The notes beneath the pieces are model-generated. The model saw nothing but the letters and a program-made list of their open reading frames with translations. It did no database searches and was not told the origin of the DNA. Shown here in pieces: positions 1 to 7,568 of a stretch of 64,000 bases of DNA. Source of the stretch: Symbiodinium natans (Eukaryota > Sar > Dinophyceae > Suessiales > Symbiodiniaceae). The DNA lies in contig CAJNDS010002198.1 in the NCBI GenBank assembly GCA_905221605.1, positions 279,160-343,159 on the forward strand. The letters are read 5' to 3'. The position numbers were made by a program, and so were the translations under genes. Positions within the stretch are counted from its first letter, which is position 1; every line of letters starts with the position of its first letter.

Positions 1-126
1 CCCTAGACCCTAAACCCTAAAACCCTAAACCCTAAACCCTAAACCCTAAAACCCTAAACCCTAAACCCTAAACCCTAAACCCTAAACCCTAAACCCTAAA
101 CCCTAAACCCTAAACCCTAAACCCTA
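1..126. repeat. Telomeric CCCTAAA array at the left edge
   Basis: About 17 mostly perfect CCCTAAA heptamers, with a few CCCTAAAA variants near the start. The C-rich strand reads rightward, which is the orientation expected for a left chromosome end. Many internal arrays exist, so a true terminus is likely but not proven. A run of ten C (127-136) joins the array to a truncated gene. Confidence 0.9.
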
Positions 127-251
127 CCCCCCCCCCATCTCCTCCTCACCTGGTTGCTTCCACTCACTTCAATACACTTGGTCATCATGCGGTGCGGATG
201 CTCCATGGCTGTGAGCTTCTCAAACTTCCTGATGTCATCAACATGCTTCAC

Positions 252-347
252 CTCGTCAGAACAATAGTAATAGCAGTGGTATTCAGAACATGACAGTCGC
301 AGAACTGATAGTGGTATGAAAACAAGTATTAGCAGTAGTAGCCGCAC
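252..347 (-). other. Predicted intron 2 of the truncated gene (96 nt)
   Basis: The exon edges TCTGATGAG|GTG and TCTGACGAG|GTG are near-identical direct repeats. The 96 nt between them (GT...AG) is in frame but encodes an odd Leu/Tyr/Cys-rich stretch, as expected for an unspliced intron. Removal leaves one SDEV motif. Confidence 0.55.
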
Positions 348-565
348 CTCATCAGATCCATGAAGCAATTTCGCGTGTGCGAGGCCGCACTTTTCACGGA
401 TGCAGCAATGAAGCTTCTCGACCTTGTCGTCCATCTCAAACTGTTGTGCAGCAATTGGTTCGCCAGCCAAGTTAACAAACGACACCTCAAGTGAAGTATC
501 CTTGTGATCAATGATGACGGTGATTACCTTAGTTGCTGAGTCCGTAAGCCCCAGCAAAGTGTACA

Positions 566-618
566 CTTTCAGTTCTACAGGGGGTTATGGTAGCCCAAAA
601 CATGTAAAGTGTACTCAC
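566..618 (-). other. Predicted intron 1 of the truncated gene (53 nt)
   Basis: Donor CTGA|GTGAGT and acceptor GAAAG|TGTAC. Removal joins the upstream frame to the downstream frame without a stop. GTACACTTT occurs at both edges as a direct repeat. Confidence 0.5.
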
Positions 619-1009
619 TCAGCCAATAAGTTACCCTCGTACAATGACTTCCAGGCTTGCGAGGAAATTGATCCTCCAAGTGCACATCAAGATGCGTGAG
701 CGTGAACTTGCGTCCGTCTTTCATCTGCAAACGCACGGTGGCGTCTGCCCAAATCTCCATTGTGCCAAAGAACAGCATGTATGGCTCGTTTGGGCCCTTT
801 CCTTGCTTCCAAGGGGGAATATCCCGACTTGGCTTCATGCCTGTGAACACCGCGATGTGCTCTTCATACGACTTGTAGCCTCGCAACTCTTCGAGACCTG
901 ACCCACGAGGAACTCGACCATCAAAGTCGTTCAGCACTGTGTGTGTCTTCTCCATGGCCCAGATGGGAAGAGTCACACGCGGAACACGTTGAAGAACATT
1001 AAAGCTCAT

Positions 1010-1266
1010 TATTTCACCTTACGACAGTCTGTCTTCATCAGGCAACATTGCCGGCATGCGTGTTCATGCTGTATGTTCATGATAGCAGCAATCTCAAACA
1101 TACTCGTCAATCTGTTTGGCTTTCTTTGCCGAGGGCTGCATCCATCAAACATCTGGACCAGAAGACATGAAGCTGGGCAGCGCGATTCCGTGTCCACAAA
1201 TCCCAGCGATTTCTACAACGTCGTTCAGCTTCTAACATTTGGACATACCTCCCCAAAGTGACATAC
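1010..1266. other. Unique sequence upstream of the truncated gene
   Basis: This could be 5' exons of the minus-strand gene (an open frame runs 1009-1197 on the minus strand). No splice sites can be chosen with confidence and no other feature is seen. Confidence 0.3.
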
Positions 1267-1525
1267 AAACCCTACACCCCAAAAAGCCCTAAACCCTAAA
1301 AACCCTAAACCCTAAACCCTAAACCCTAAAGCCCTCCACCCACCCACCCACCCTCCCGACTAACAGCCTGCGCAGCGGCAGCAGCCTCCTGTCATGCTCG
1401 ACTTGGAGTTTAAGGTTAGGGTTTAGGGTTTAGGGTTTAGGGTTTGGGGTTTAGGGTTTAGGGTTTAGGGTTTGGGGTTTGGGGTTTAGGGTCTAGGGTT
1501 TAGGATCGAGGGCTTCGGCTTAGGG
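1267..1525. repeat. Inverted pair of interstitial telomeric arrays
   Basis: CCCTAAA repeats (1267-1332) are followed by about 80 bp of unique sequence and then TTTAGGG repeats (1411-1525, with TTTGGGG variants), so the two arrays face each other in opposite orientation. Confidence 0.85.
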
Positions 1526-1627
1526 TTTAGTTGGGGGCTTTGGGGGCTTTGGGGGCTTTGGGGGCTTTGGGGGCTTTGGGGGCTTTGGGGGCTTTGGGGG
1601 CTTTGGGGGCTTTGGGGGCTTTGGGGG
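1526..1627. repeat. Minisatellite (GGGGGCTTT)n
   Basis: About 11 near-perfect copies of a 9-bp unit, apparently a variant grown from the adjacent TTTAGGG array. The open frame across it (Gly-Ala-Leu repeats) is a by-product of the repeat. Confidence 0.9.
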
Positions 1628-2285
1628 TTCAGGGTTTGGGTGCCTGGGTGGTGCTCAAGGTGTGCTGTTCAGGCTATGGGTCTGGGAGGTTGAGGTTTGG
1701 GCTTCAGGGTCACCGCAGAGGATTCTTGCAAAGTCTTAGGGCTAAGGACCCAGATCTTCCTTTGCGGTGTTCAGGTGTCAGGGTGTTGGGGTGCTGGGGT
1801 GCTAGGGCCCTGGAATTGGCGAGGGTTCAGAAGTTCAGGGTGTGCGAGGCACCGGGATGCCTGAAAGTCTTGGGTTGAGGGTTAAAGCTTAGGGCCTATG
1901 CAGAGGCCCTAAACCCTAAACCCTAAACCCTAAACCCACCCAACCGCAAAAACCCCTCCCCCACTGCCCTTCACCAAGGAACCTACTGAGAGAACGAGGA
2001 GCCACAAGAAGCTGAAGGGGCATTACCCTTGCCCAACTCATGGGTGTTGATGGGGATGGGAACTCTCAGCCGAAAACCTCACCCCTAAACCCCAAACCCG
2101 AAACCCTAAACCCTAACCCCTAAACCCTAAACTCCTACACCTCTAAACCCTAAACCCGAAACTCCTACACCTCTAACCCCCTGAACCTCAAAGTGCCTCC
2201 AACAGTTCGACCGGCGGCCGCGTCGGGGGCGCCAGCCGCGCGGCAGCGCGCGCCTGGGAGGCGCGCTCGCGCAGGTTGATTGGTT
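1628..2285. other. Degenerate subtelomeric filler with small C-type arrays
   Basis: Unique and G-rich sequence to about 1907, CCCTAAA copies at 1908-1936, a degenerate C-type array at 2082-2185, then a GC-rich patch (2200-2275) rich in GCGC. No gene recognised. Confidence 0.6.
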
Positions 2286-2466
2286 CGGGGTTTGGGGTTT
2301 AGGGGTTTAGGGTTCGGGGTTTGGGGTTTAGGGGTTTAGGGTTCAGGGTTTAGGGTTTAGGGTTTTGGGTTTAGGGTTTAGGGTTTAGGGTTTAGGGTTT
2401 AGGGTTTAGGGTTCGGGGTTTGGGGTTTAGGGTTCAGGGTTTAGCGTTTAGGGCGGGGGGTTTGGG
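2286..2466. repeat. Interstitial TTTAGGG array
   Basis: G-rich heptamers with TTTGGGG, TTCGGGG and TTCAGGG variants, followed by a run of about 14 C near 2480. Confidence 0.85.
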
Positions 2467-3124
2467 GATTCTCGGACACCCCCCCCCCCCCCACCCCTGC
2501 CCCAAACACCAAACCCCAAACCCTGAGCTGGAGGCTCTTAAATTCAGGGTTCCAGGGCTTAGGGCACGCAGAGGGCGTCCACGGGTTTTTTCCGCTTGAC
2601 TTCCTGGTTCTTAGAAGGGAATGTCGGCCTTCAGGGTCTCTAGAAAGGTTTAAGGGAAATCTCGGAAGGAATACGGTGCCGGCCCTGCGAAGAACTAGCC
2701 AGTCAGCCTCACCAACGCCTACCGGGCCTCATCAGCTCTGTACCTGTGATACTTGGGTTTAGGGCTTAGGGCTTAGGGTTTAGGGCTTAGGGTTTAGGGC
2801 TTATAGGGTTCCAAGAGAGTGCTGCGCAGTTCGTTTCCGCCGTTGCTTCGCTTTCAGGCACCAGCAGTGCCCAATTTGTGAGAATCTTTCCCGCCACTCC
2901 ACAGCTGGGCCTGCTCGACCTGCTGGATGCTTGCGTCGGGCTGCAGATGGGGGATGGCCCAGCAGCTCGGCATGTGTGGTGTTGTGTGTGTGTGTGAGGG
3001 CTTTGGGGGGAACCCTCCCCGGTACACTTCCTCGCTGCGGCTTTCCTCGCAAACAAGGGGCTGTCGCTGATGTTGAAAGTCCAAGAGCCATCATCGCAGC
3101 TAGTTGCAACCTGACTCAGAAACT
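2467..3124. other. Unique subtelomeric sequence, no clear gene
   Basis: A short G-type array (2754-2808) splits two unique blocks. A minus-strand open frame at 2809-3120 looks partly protein-like (Ser/Thr/His-rich) but has no recognisable domain and begins in telomeric repeats, so it is not called as a gene. Confidence 0.4.
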
Positions 3125-3298
3125 CAAACCCCCCAAACCCTAAACCCCAAACCCTAAACCCCAAACACTAAACCCCAAACCCTAAACCCTAAACCCCAAA
3201 CCCTGAACCCTAAACCCCAAACCCTAAACCCTAAACCCCAAACCCTAAACCCTAAACCCCAAACCCTAAACCCTAAACCCTAAACCCCAAACCCCACA
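3125..3298. repeat. Interstitial CCCTAAA array
   Basis: C-rich heptamers with frequent CCCCAAA variants, interrupted little. Confidence 0.85.
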
Positions 3299-3382
3299 CC
3301 GATCGAAGCTCCGCTGCGGCCTCCTCCGGATCTGCAGGCACAGCGAAGTACCAGCCCTTCAGCTCCTCTCAGCTTCGTCGGA

Positions 3383-3546
3383 TTTGGGGTTTGGGGTTTG
3401 GGGTTTGGGGTTTAGGGTTTAGGGTTTAGGGTTTAGGGTTTAGGGTTTAGGGTTTAGGGTTTAGGGTTTAGGGTTTAGGGTTTAGGGTTTAGGGTTTAGG
3501 GTTTAGGGTTTAGGGTTTAGGGGTTAGGGTTTAGGGTTTAGGGTTA
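3383..3546. repeat. Interstitial TTTAGGG array
   Basis: Four TTTGGGG units lead into about 18 near-perfect TTTAGGG heptamers. The array is inverted relative to the one at 3125-3298, with an 85-bp unique spacer. Confidence 0.9.
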
Positions 3547-3749
3547 GAGCAAACTCCAAAGTGTGGCAAGGCCCTGGTTCAGGATTTCAGTGTTTTTCAG
3601 GGTTTCAGGGTTTCAGATTTCAGGGTTTAGGGTTTAGGGTTTATTCAGGTACAAGAATGGAACCACAATCCCAAAAACCCGAGCCCGAGCCCCTAGGCCT
3701 CTAAAGCCCTAAGCCCTAACCCCCCAAGCCCCAAAAACTTCTGATGACT

Positions 3750-3992
3750 GGCCTAAACCCTACACCCAAAACCATAAACCCCAAAACCCCAAAACCCCAA
3801 ACCCTAAACCCGAATCCCTGAACCCTAAACCCCAAAATCCCAAAACCCCAAAACCCCAAAACCCCAAAACCCCAAAACCCCAAAACCCCAAAACCCCAAA
3901 ACCCCAAAACCCCAAAACCCCAAACCCTAAACCCTAAACCCTAAACCCCAAACCCTAAACCCTAAACCCTAAACCCTAAACCCTAAACTAAA
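3750..3992. repeat. CCCCAAAA octamer run within a C-type array
   Basis: About eleven CCCCAAAA octamers (roughly 3836-3925), a unit resembling hypotrich ciliate telomeres, flanked by CCCTAAA heptamers. This looks like local amplification of a variant unit. Confidence 0.85.
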
Positions 3993-4092
3993 CCCAGAGC
4001 CTTTCAATCGCCGCGCTCTGCATGCCAAGTCCGGAGATCCGGAGTCGGAAAATCCGTGCACTCAAGGCTTAATTGCTCAAGGGCTTGCGGTT

Positions 4093-4645
4093 CAGGGTTT
4101 AGGGTTTAGGGTTTAGGGTTTAGGGTTTAGGGTTTGGGGTTTGGGGTTTAGGGTTCAGGGTTTCGGGTTTAGGGTTGAGGACTTAGCCTCTGAGAAACTG
4201 AGCTGGAAGGGGTTCGGGACTTGGCTACCAGGACCCATCAGCGGCCGCCACCGAAAACGAAGGCACCGCCTGGTAAAGGGTTCGGGGTTCAAGAGTGTAA
4301 GGGGTTTAGGGTTTAGGGTTTAGGGTTTAGGGTTTAAGGTTTAGGGTTTAGGGTTTAGGGTTTAGGGTTTGGGGTTTGGGGTTTGGGGTTTGGGGGTTAG
4401 GGTTTCAAGCTCTAAGGGTTTGTTGGAAAGTTCATGGAAAATTCGGAATAGCCAGTTACAACTACGTTGCCCTGGGTTTAGGGTTTAGGGTTTAGGGTTT
4501 AGGTTTAGGGTTTAGGGTTTAGGGTTTAGGGTTTAGGGTTTAGGGTTTAGGGTTTAGGGTTTAGGGTTTAGGGTTTAGGGTTTAGGGTTTAGGGTTTAGG
4601 GTTTAGGGTTTAGGGTTTAGGGTTTCGGGTTTAGGGTTTAGGGCG
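4093..4645. repeat. Cluster of TTTAGGG arrays
   Basis: Arrays at about 4093-4170, 4300-4410 and 4475-4645 (the last about 24 units), separated by unique spacers of 65-130 bp. Confidence 0.85.
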
Positions 4646-4780
4646 ATTATGACCTCAGTCATGCCTACCCATGACCCTCCAACTAAACCGTAAACCCTAA
4701 ACGCAGAACAACCAAAACGAAGGGTGAGTGGAAGAAGGCTAGGGCTCAGGGTTCAGGAATTGAGGGTGCGCGGCCGCGCG

Positions 4781-4879
4781 TTGTGCCTGGGAAGTGCATC
4801 CTTTTCTTGCGGATCAACTCCAGTGTAGACCAGCATATTCTTTGTCAGGTTGAACCCTCCCTTCACGTGCGTCTTGCGC
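4781..4879 (-). pseudogene. Exon-like fragment between telomeric arrays
   Basis: Open minus-strand stretch of about 33 codons with natural-looking composition (includes KGGFNLTKNMLVYTGVDPQE). It is bounded by GC-rich sequence and a C-type telomeric array (4886-4945). Family not recognised; an open frame this short can occur by chance. Confidence 0.3.
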
Positions 4880-5498
4880 GCACACAACCCTAAACCCTAA
4901 ACCCTAAACCCTAAACCCCAAAACCTAAACCCGAAACCCTAAACCGTGAGCTGGAAGGCAGTCTTTGTGCGCTGTTGCCATGGATTGCCATCCGGCGTTA
5001 CTAATGCTGCTAGAAAATTCTCGCTCTCGCGCAAAGCCACCATCCAGCCCTGTCTATGTGCGTTAGGGTTTAGGGTTTAGGGTTTAGGGTTTTAAATACC
5101 CACCCAACATAGCTCTTCTAAGCTTCTCTGCGCTAGACAGGCCCAAAATGGTCCCAAAATGTAGGGCCCTGACCATTTAGGTTCCAACACATGGCTAACC
5201 GATGCCTGAACATAGGACAACTATTGTTACAGCGAGTTTAACTCCGATTGCGGCGCTACTCTAACAACAAAATCTTCAAACCGTATGAACCCCTGTAAAC
5301 CCCAACCCTAACCCAACAAACGTTATTGACCCCCCTAAACCCGATGAACCCTCAACACTATACACCCACCAACCCTCATCCCAAAACCCTGCATTGAAAC
5401 CCTAAAGCCCCAACCCTACAACATGATTCATCCCCTTGACCCCTAAACCCTAAAGCCCTAAACCATAAACCCTTCAACCCCTCAAACCCTTAGTCCCC

Positions 5499-5594
5499 TT
5501 ACTCCCCTAAACCCTTACTCCCCTAAACCCTTACTCCCCTAAACCCTTACTCCCCTAAACCCTTACTCCCCTAAACCCTTACTCCCCTAAACCC
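5499..5594. repeat. Six tandem copies of a 16-bp unit
   Basis: TTACTCCCCTAAACCC repeated six times without gaps (starts at 5499, 5515, 5531, 5547, 5563 and 5579), a higher-order variant of the telomeric unit. Confidence 0.9.
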
Positions 5595-5654
5595 TAAACC
5601 CTAAACCCTAAACCCTAAACCCTAAACCCTAAACCCTAAACCCTAAACCCTAAA

Positions 5655-5659
5655 CCCTA
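5655..5659. repeat. Left target-site duplication CCCTA
   Basis: Five bases matching those at 15588-15592. Five bp is the usual copia duplication length; the repeat context makes the exact edge partly ambiguous. Confidence 0.75.
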
Positions 5660-5889
5660 TGCGGAGCTGCAGTTGGTATTGTAGAAAGGAGTTGGTATTG
5701 GAAGTTGAAGGGTCAATGCACCCGGTAATCTTTTGGCTCAAGCCATGACCAAAACGGTCGAAGGTTTCGTAAAAAGTGTGCCCTTGGTTTGGGGTCTTGT
5801 TGTTTGGTTGTTGGTTGTTCCAGGGGAATCAAGGGTTTCTGTTGGGGTTGACTGTTTTGTTCCCTGTCCTCCTTCGGTTGCCCCCCGTA
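5660..5889 (+). repeat. 5' LTR (230 bp)
   Basis: Begins TGCGGAGCTG and ends CCCCCCGTA, so the ends are TG...TA rather than the usual TG...CA. It matches 15358-15587 at 229 of 230 positions. No TATA box was recognised; dinoflagellate promoters generally lack one. Confidence 0.95.
5722..5742 (+). promoter_or_regulatory. Spliced-leader-like sequence in the 5' LTR
   Basis: The last 12 bases (TTTTGGCTCAAG, 5731-5742) equal the 3' end of the conserved dinoflagellate spliced leader. The upstream part (CCGGTAATC) resembles the leader start CCGTAGCCA with a few changes. It lies 62-82 nt into the LTR. The likely origin is reverse transcription of trans-spliced element RNA. Confidence 0.7.
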
Positions 5890-5901
5890 GGTTATGAGCC
5901 C
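5890..5901 (+). other. Primer binding site, half-tRNA(iMet) type
   Basis: GGTTATGAGCCC directly abuts the LTR. Its complement GGGCTCATAACC is the anticodon stem-loop of initiator tRNA-Met rather than a tRNA 3' end. Drosophila copia and yeast Ty5 use such half-tRNA primers. Confidence 0.75.
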
Positions 5902-5951
5902 AAATTAGCCTTCCTGCGGAATTGGTAAAGATTTTTCGTTTGTTTAACGCC

Positions 5952-7568
5952 ATGGACATGATGCGGCGTCGCTCTGAGCCTGGACTGTCGCCAACGGCCA
6001 ATGAAGCCGAAGGAAATCGTGGTGATGGGGGTGAAGATCGACAACAAATGGTACAAGCGCTGACAGATGGTAGGGAGGTTGCAATGATACAACCAACGCC
6101 TCAGGTGGAAAACGAAGTGGTTCCGGTTCAAGCAGCAAATCCTTTCTGGAGCGAGCGGGCTCAAGAAGAAATGAGACTTAGGCAATCAAGGCCGGCAAGT
6201 CTTCCCGCGAGCGGAGGGGATAGAAGCGGTGAAGGTACGAGGAGGCCGCCTTCGCTGCAAGATCTTTTGGGTCAGGAACCTGCACCTGTTGAGAGACCAT
6301 CGTCAGGCTTAATGGGCCAAATGGAGCGAGGTACTATTGGTGGAGTGCAAGCCGACGAAGAACTCATTCCTGATGTTAGTGGTGAAGAGCAAACTGAAGA
6401 TATGGCGGTGGTAAAGCGTGTGCTGAAAGAGTTGCTTGTGCAAACAAAGGAGCTGGGGAACAGGTTGCATCGGGTGGAGGAGAAAAGCTATACCTCTGCT
6501 GCATCTGGGTCAGCTTCAAGGGCACGGAGCTCTGGAGTGGTGGACGCAAACACGGCATATCCTCTAGGAATGACTCCAGAGAAGCAGTACCTGCCAGGAC
6601 AAGTTTTCTACACGGATGGTATGGGTGGTTTTTGGACTGTGTTGCCTGATGGGACATGGCTGCCTATTGAGGGCTACGACCTGCCAAAGGGTTGTGATCT
6701 TCAATCCTTGCCTGGGTCCAGGAAGGGGGATGTTCAAGTGGAGGATGAAAAAGAAGTGCCAATGATGCATGTAGCTGAAGGGAAGAAACCCTCCAGATTG
6801 CCTCCATTGAATTACCCCACGGGAGGTCCTGCAAGTGGTGGATATGCAAGTGGACCACCTGGTTTAACACATGTTCCGATTACTTCCGTGCCGTCAGGTG
6901 TTGATGGTTCTGCCGCACCTGTGGGGAACCAGCCCGGTTTTGTTTCAGCTCGGGAAACTGCAACGCAAGAGAACTCAGCAGGATCGGGTGGATATACAAT
7001 GGTGGATGATGTTCCGTATCGGTGGAAAATGGTCGCTGGGAAGTTGGAATTAGAAAAGGTTCCGCTCACAGCTGTTACGCCCGGTATAGGACATGGACTA
7101 CCTCAAGGGCCTGGTGGTAGGGTCAGTTTACCTCCTGGAGCAGTGGTGCCACGTGGTATGCCAATCACTGGTGATAGTTCTGGAACCGAACGTCCGGAGG
7201 CTCTCGGGAAGCATGTGATGAGCCTTCCAACTTTGGCAGACTACACACCAAGCAATCCGACGGCACTGGGTGATTGGATCGCAATGATCGAACCAATGTT
7301 GTCTTCACTGACAGATACAGGAAGAGTGTGGTGGCAATGCGTCTACTCAAAGGCATATCAAGCGTATGCCAAATGGTTGAGTGTTTCTCCGCTGGAAAGG
7401 TTGGGCATCAAGGCTGAGCTGGAAGGGCTCAAAGTGGTTCAAACTGTGCATGTTTTGTTGGAGCAGAGAGCGGTGTCTTTGCTGCTACAGGCGATCCCGG
7501 AGAGATTGAAGACCGAGATCGTTTCCACTCGAATGTTGGGGTCAGTGATGATATTTACAAATTGCTGA
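5952..7568 (+). CDS. Gag N-terminal part of the first LTR element
   Basis: The frame is open from 5922, but the first ATG is at 5952 (GCCATGG context), 62 nt after the LTR. The first 350 or so codons are polar, rich in Pro, Gly and Glu, and probably disordered, with a short coiled stretch (AVVKRVLKELLVQTKELGN). The last 110 or so codons (from SLPTLADYTPSNPTALGDW) look like the start of a copia capsid domain: Trp-containing helices and an AVSLLLQAIPERLKTEI stretch typical of gag. The frame ends at 7568 while the capsid domain clearly continues in another frame (DDIYKLLTVYQPGG, about 7549 onward). The stop is therefore more likely a one-base lesion than a programmed gag stop. Confidence 0.75.
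   Translation: MDMMRRRSEPGLSPTANEAEGNRGDGGEDRQQMVQALTDGREVAMIQPTPQVENEVVPVQAANPFWSERAQEEMRLRQSRPASLPASGGDRSGEGTRRPPSLQDLLGQEPAPVERPSSGLMGQMERGTIGGVQADEELIPDVSGEEQTEDMAVVKRVLKELLVQTKELGNRLHRVEEKSYTSAASGSASRARSSGVVDANTAYPLGMTPEKQYLPGQVFYTDGMGGFWTVLPDGTWLPIEGYDLPKGCDLQSLPGSRKGDVQVEDEKEVPMMHVAEGKKPSRLPPLNYPTGGPASGGYASGPPGLTHVPITSVPSGVDGSAAPVGNQPGFVSARETATQENSAGSGGYTMVDDVPYRWKMVAGKLELEKVPLTAVTPGIGHGLPQGPGGRVSLPPGAVVPRGMPITGDSSGTERPEALGKHVMSLPTLADYTPSNPTALGDWIAMIEPMLSSLTDTGRVWWQCVYSKAYQAYAKWLSVSPLERLGIKAELEGLKVVQTVHVLLEQRAVSLLLQAIPERLKTEIVSTRMLGSVMIFTNC

Larger units (their letters stand above)
149..1009 (-). pseudogene. Telomere-truncated gene of unknown function with a ubiquitin-like segment
   Basis: Three coding blocks on the minus strand join in frame if two GT-AG introns (566-618 and 252-347) are removed. 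The first block (about 619-1009) contains WKQGKGPNEPYMLFFGTMEI and is not recognised. The second has a pattern (SFVNLAGEPIAAQQF, then KVEKLHCCIREKCG, then AKLLHGSDEV) like the ubiquitin-like folds common in dinoflagellate proteins. The third runs to a good splice donor (CCAG|GTGAGG) at 149, after which the sequence becomes poly-C and telomere repeat, so the remaining exons are missing. Without that donor the frame would only stop inside the telomeric repeat near 117. The start is uncertain: an ATG lies at 1009, but exons may continue upstream. The likeliest reading is a gene broken by a chromosome end that was healed with telomere repeats. Confidence 0.5.
5280..5659. repeat. Degenerate to perfect CCCTAAA array, target of the LTR element
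   Basis: Loose C-type repeats become perfect CCCTAAA heptamers by about 5590-5659. The array resumes after the LTR element at 15588. Confidence 0.85.

Noticed and set aside
1531-1878. Gly-Ala-Leu repeat protein frame
   Set aside because: Produced entirely by the GGGGGCTTT minisatellite and adjoining telomeric repeats.
5890-5910. tRNA gene fragment at the LTR edge
   Set aside because: Only the anticodon-loop complement is present and it sits exactly at the LTR junction, so it is a primer binding site.
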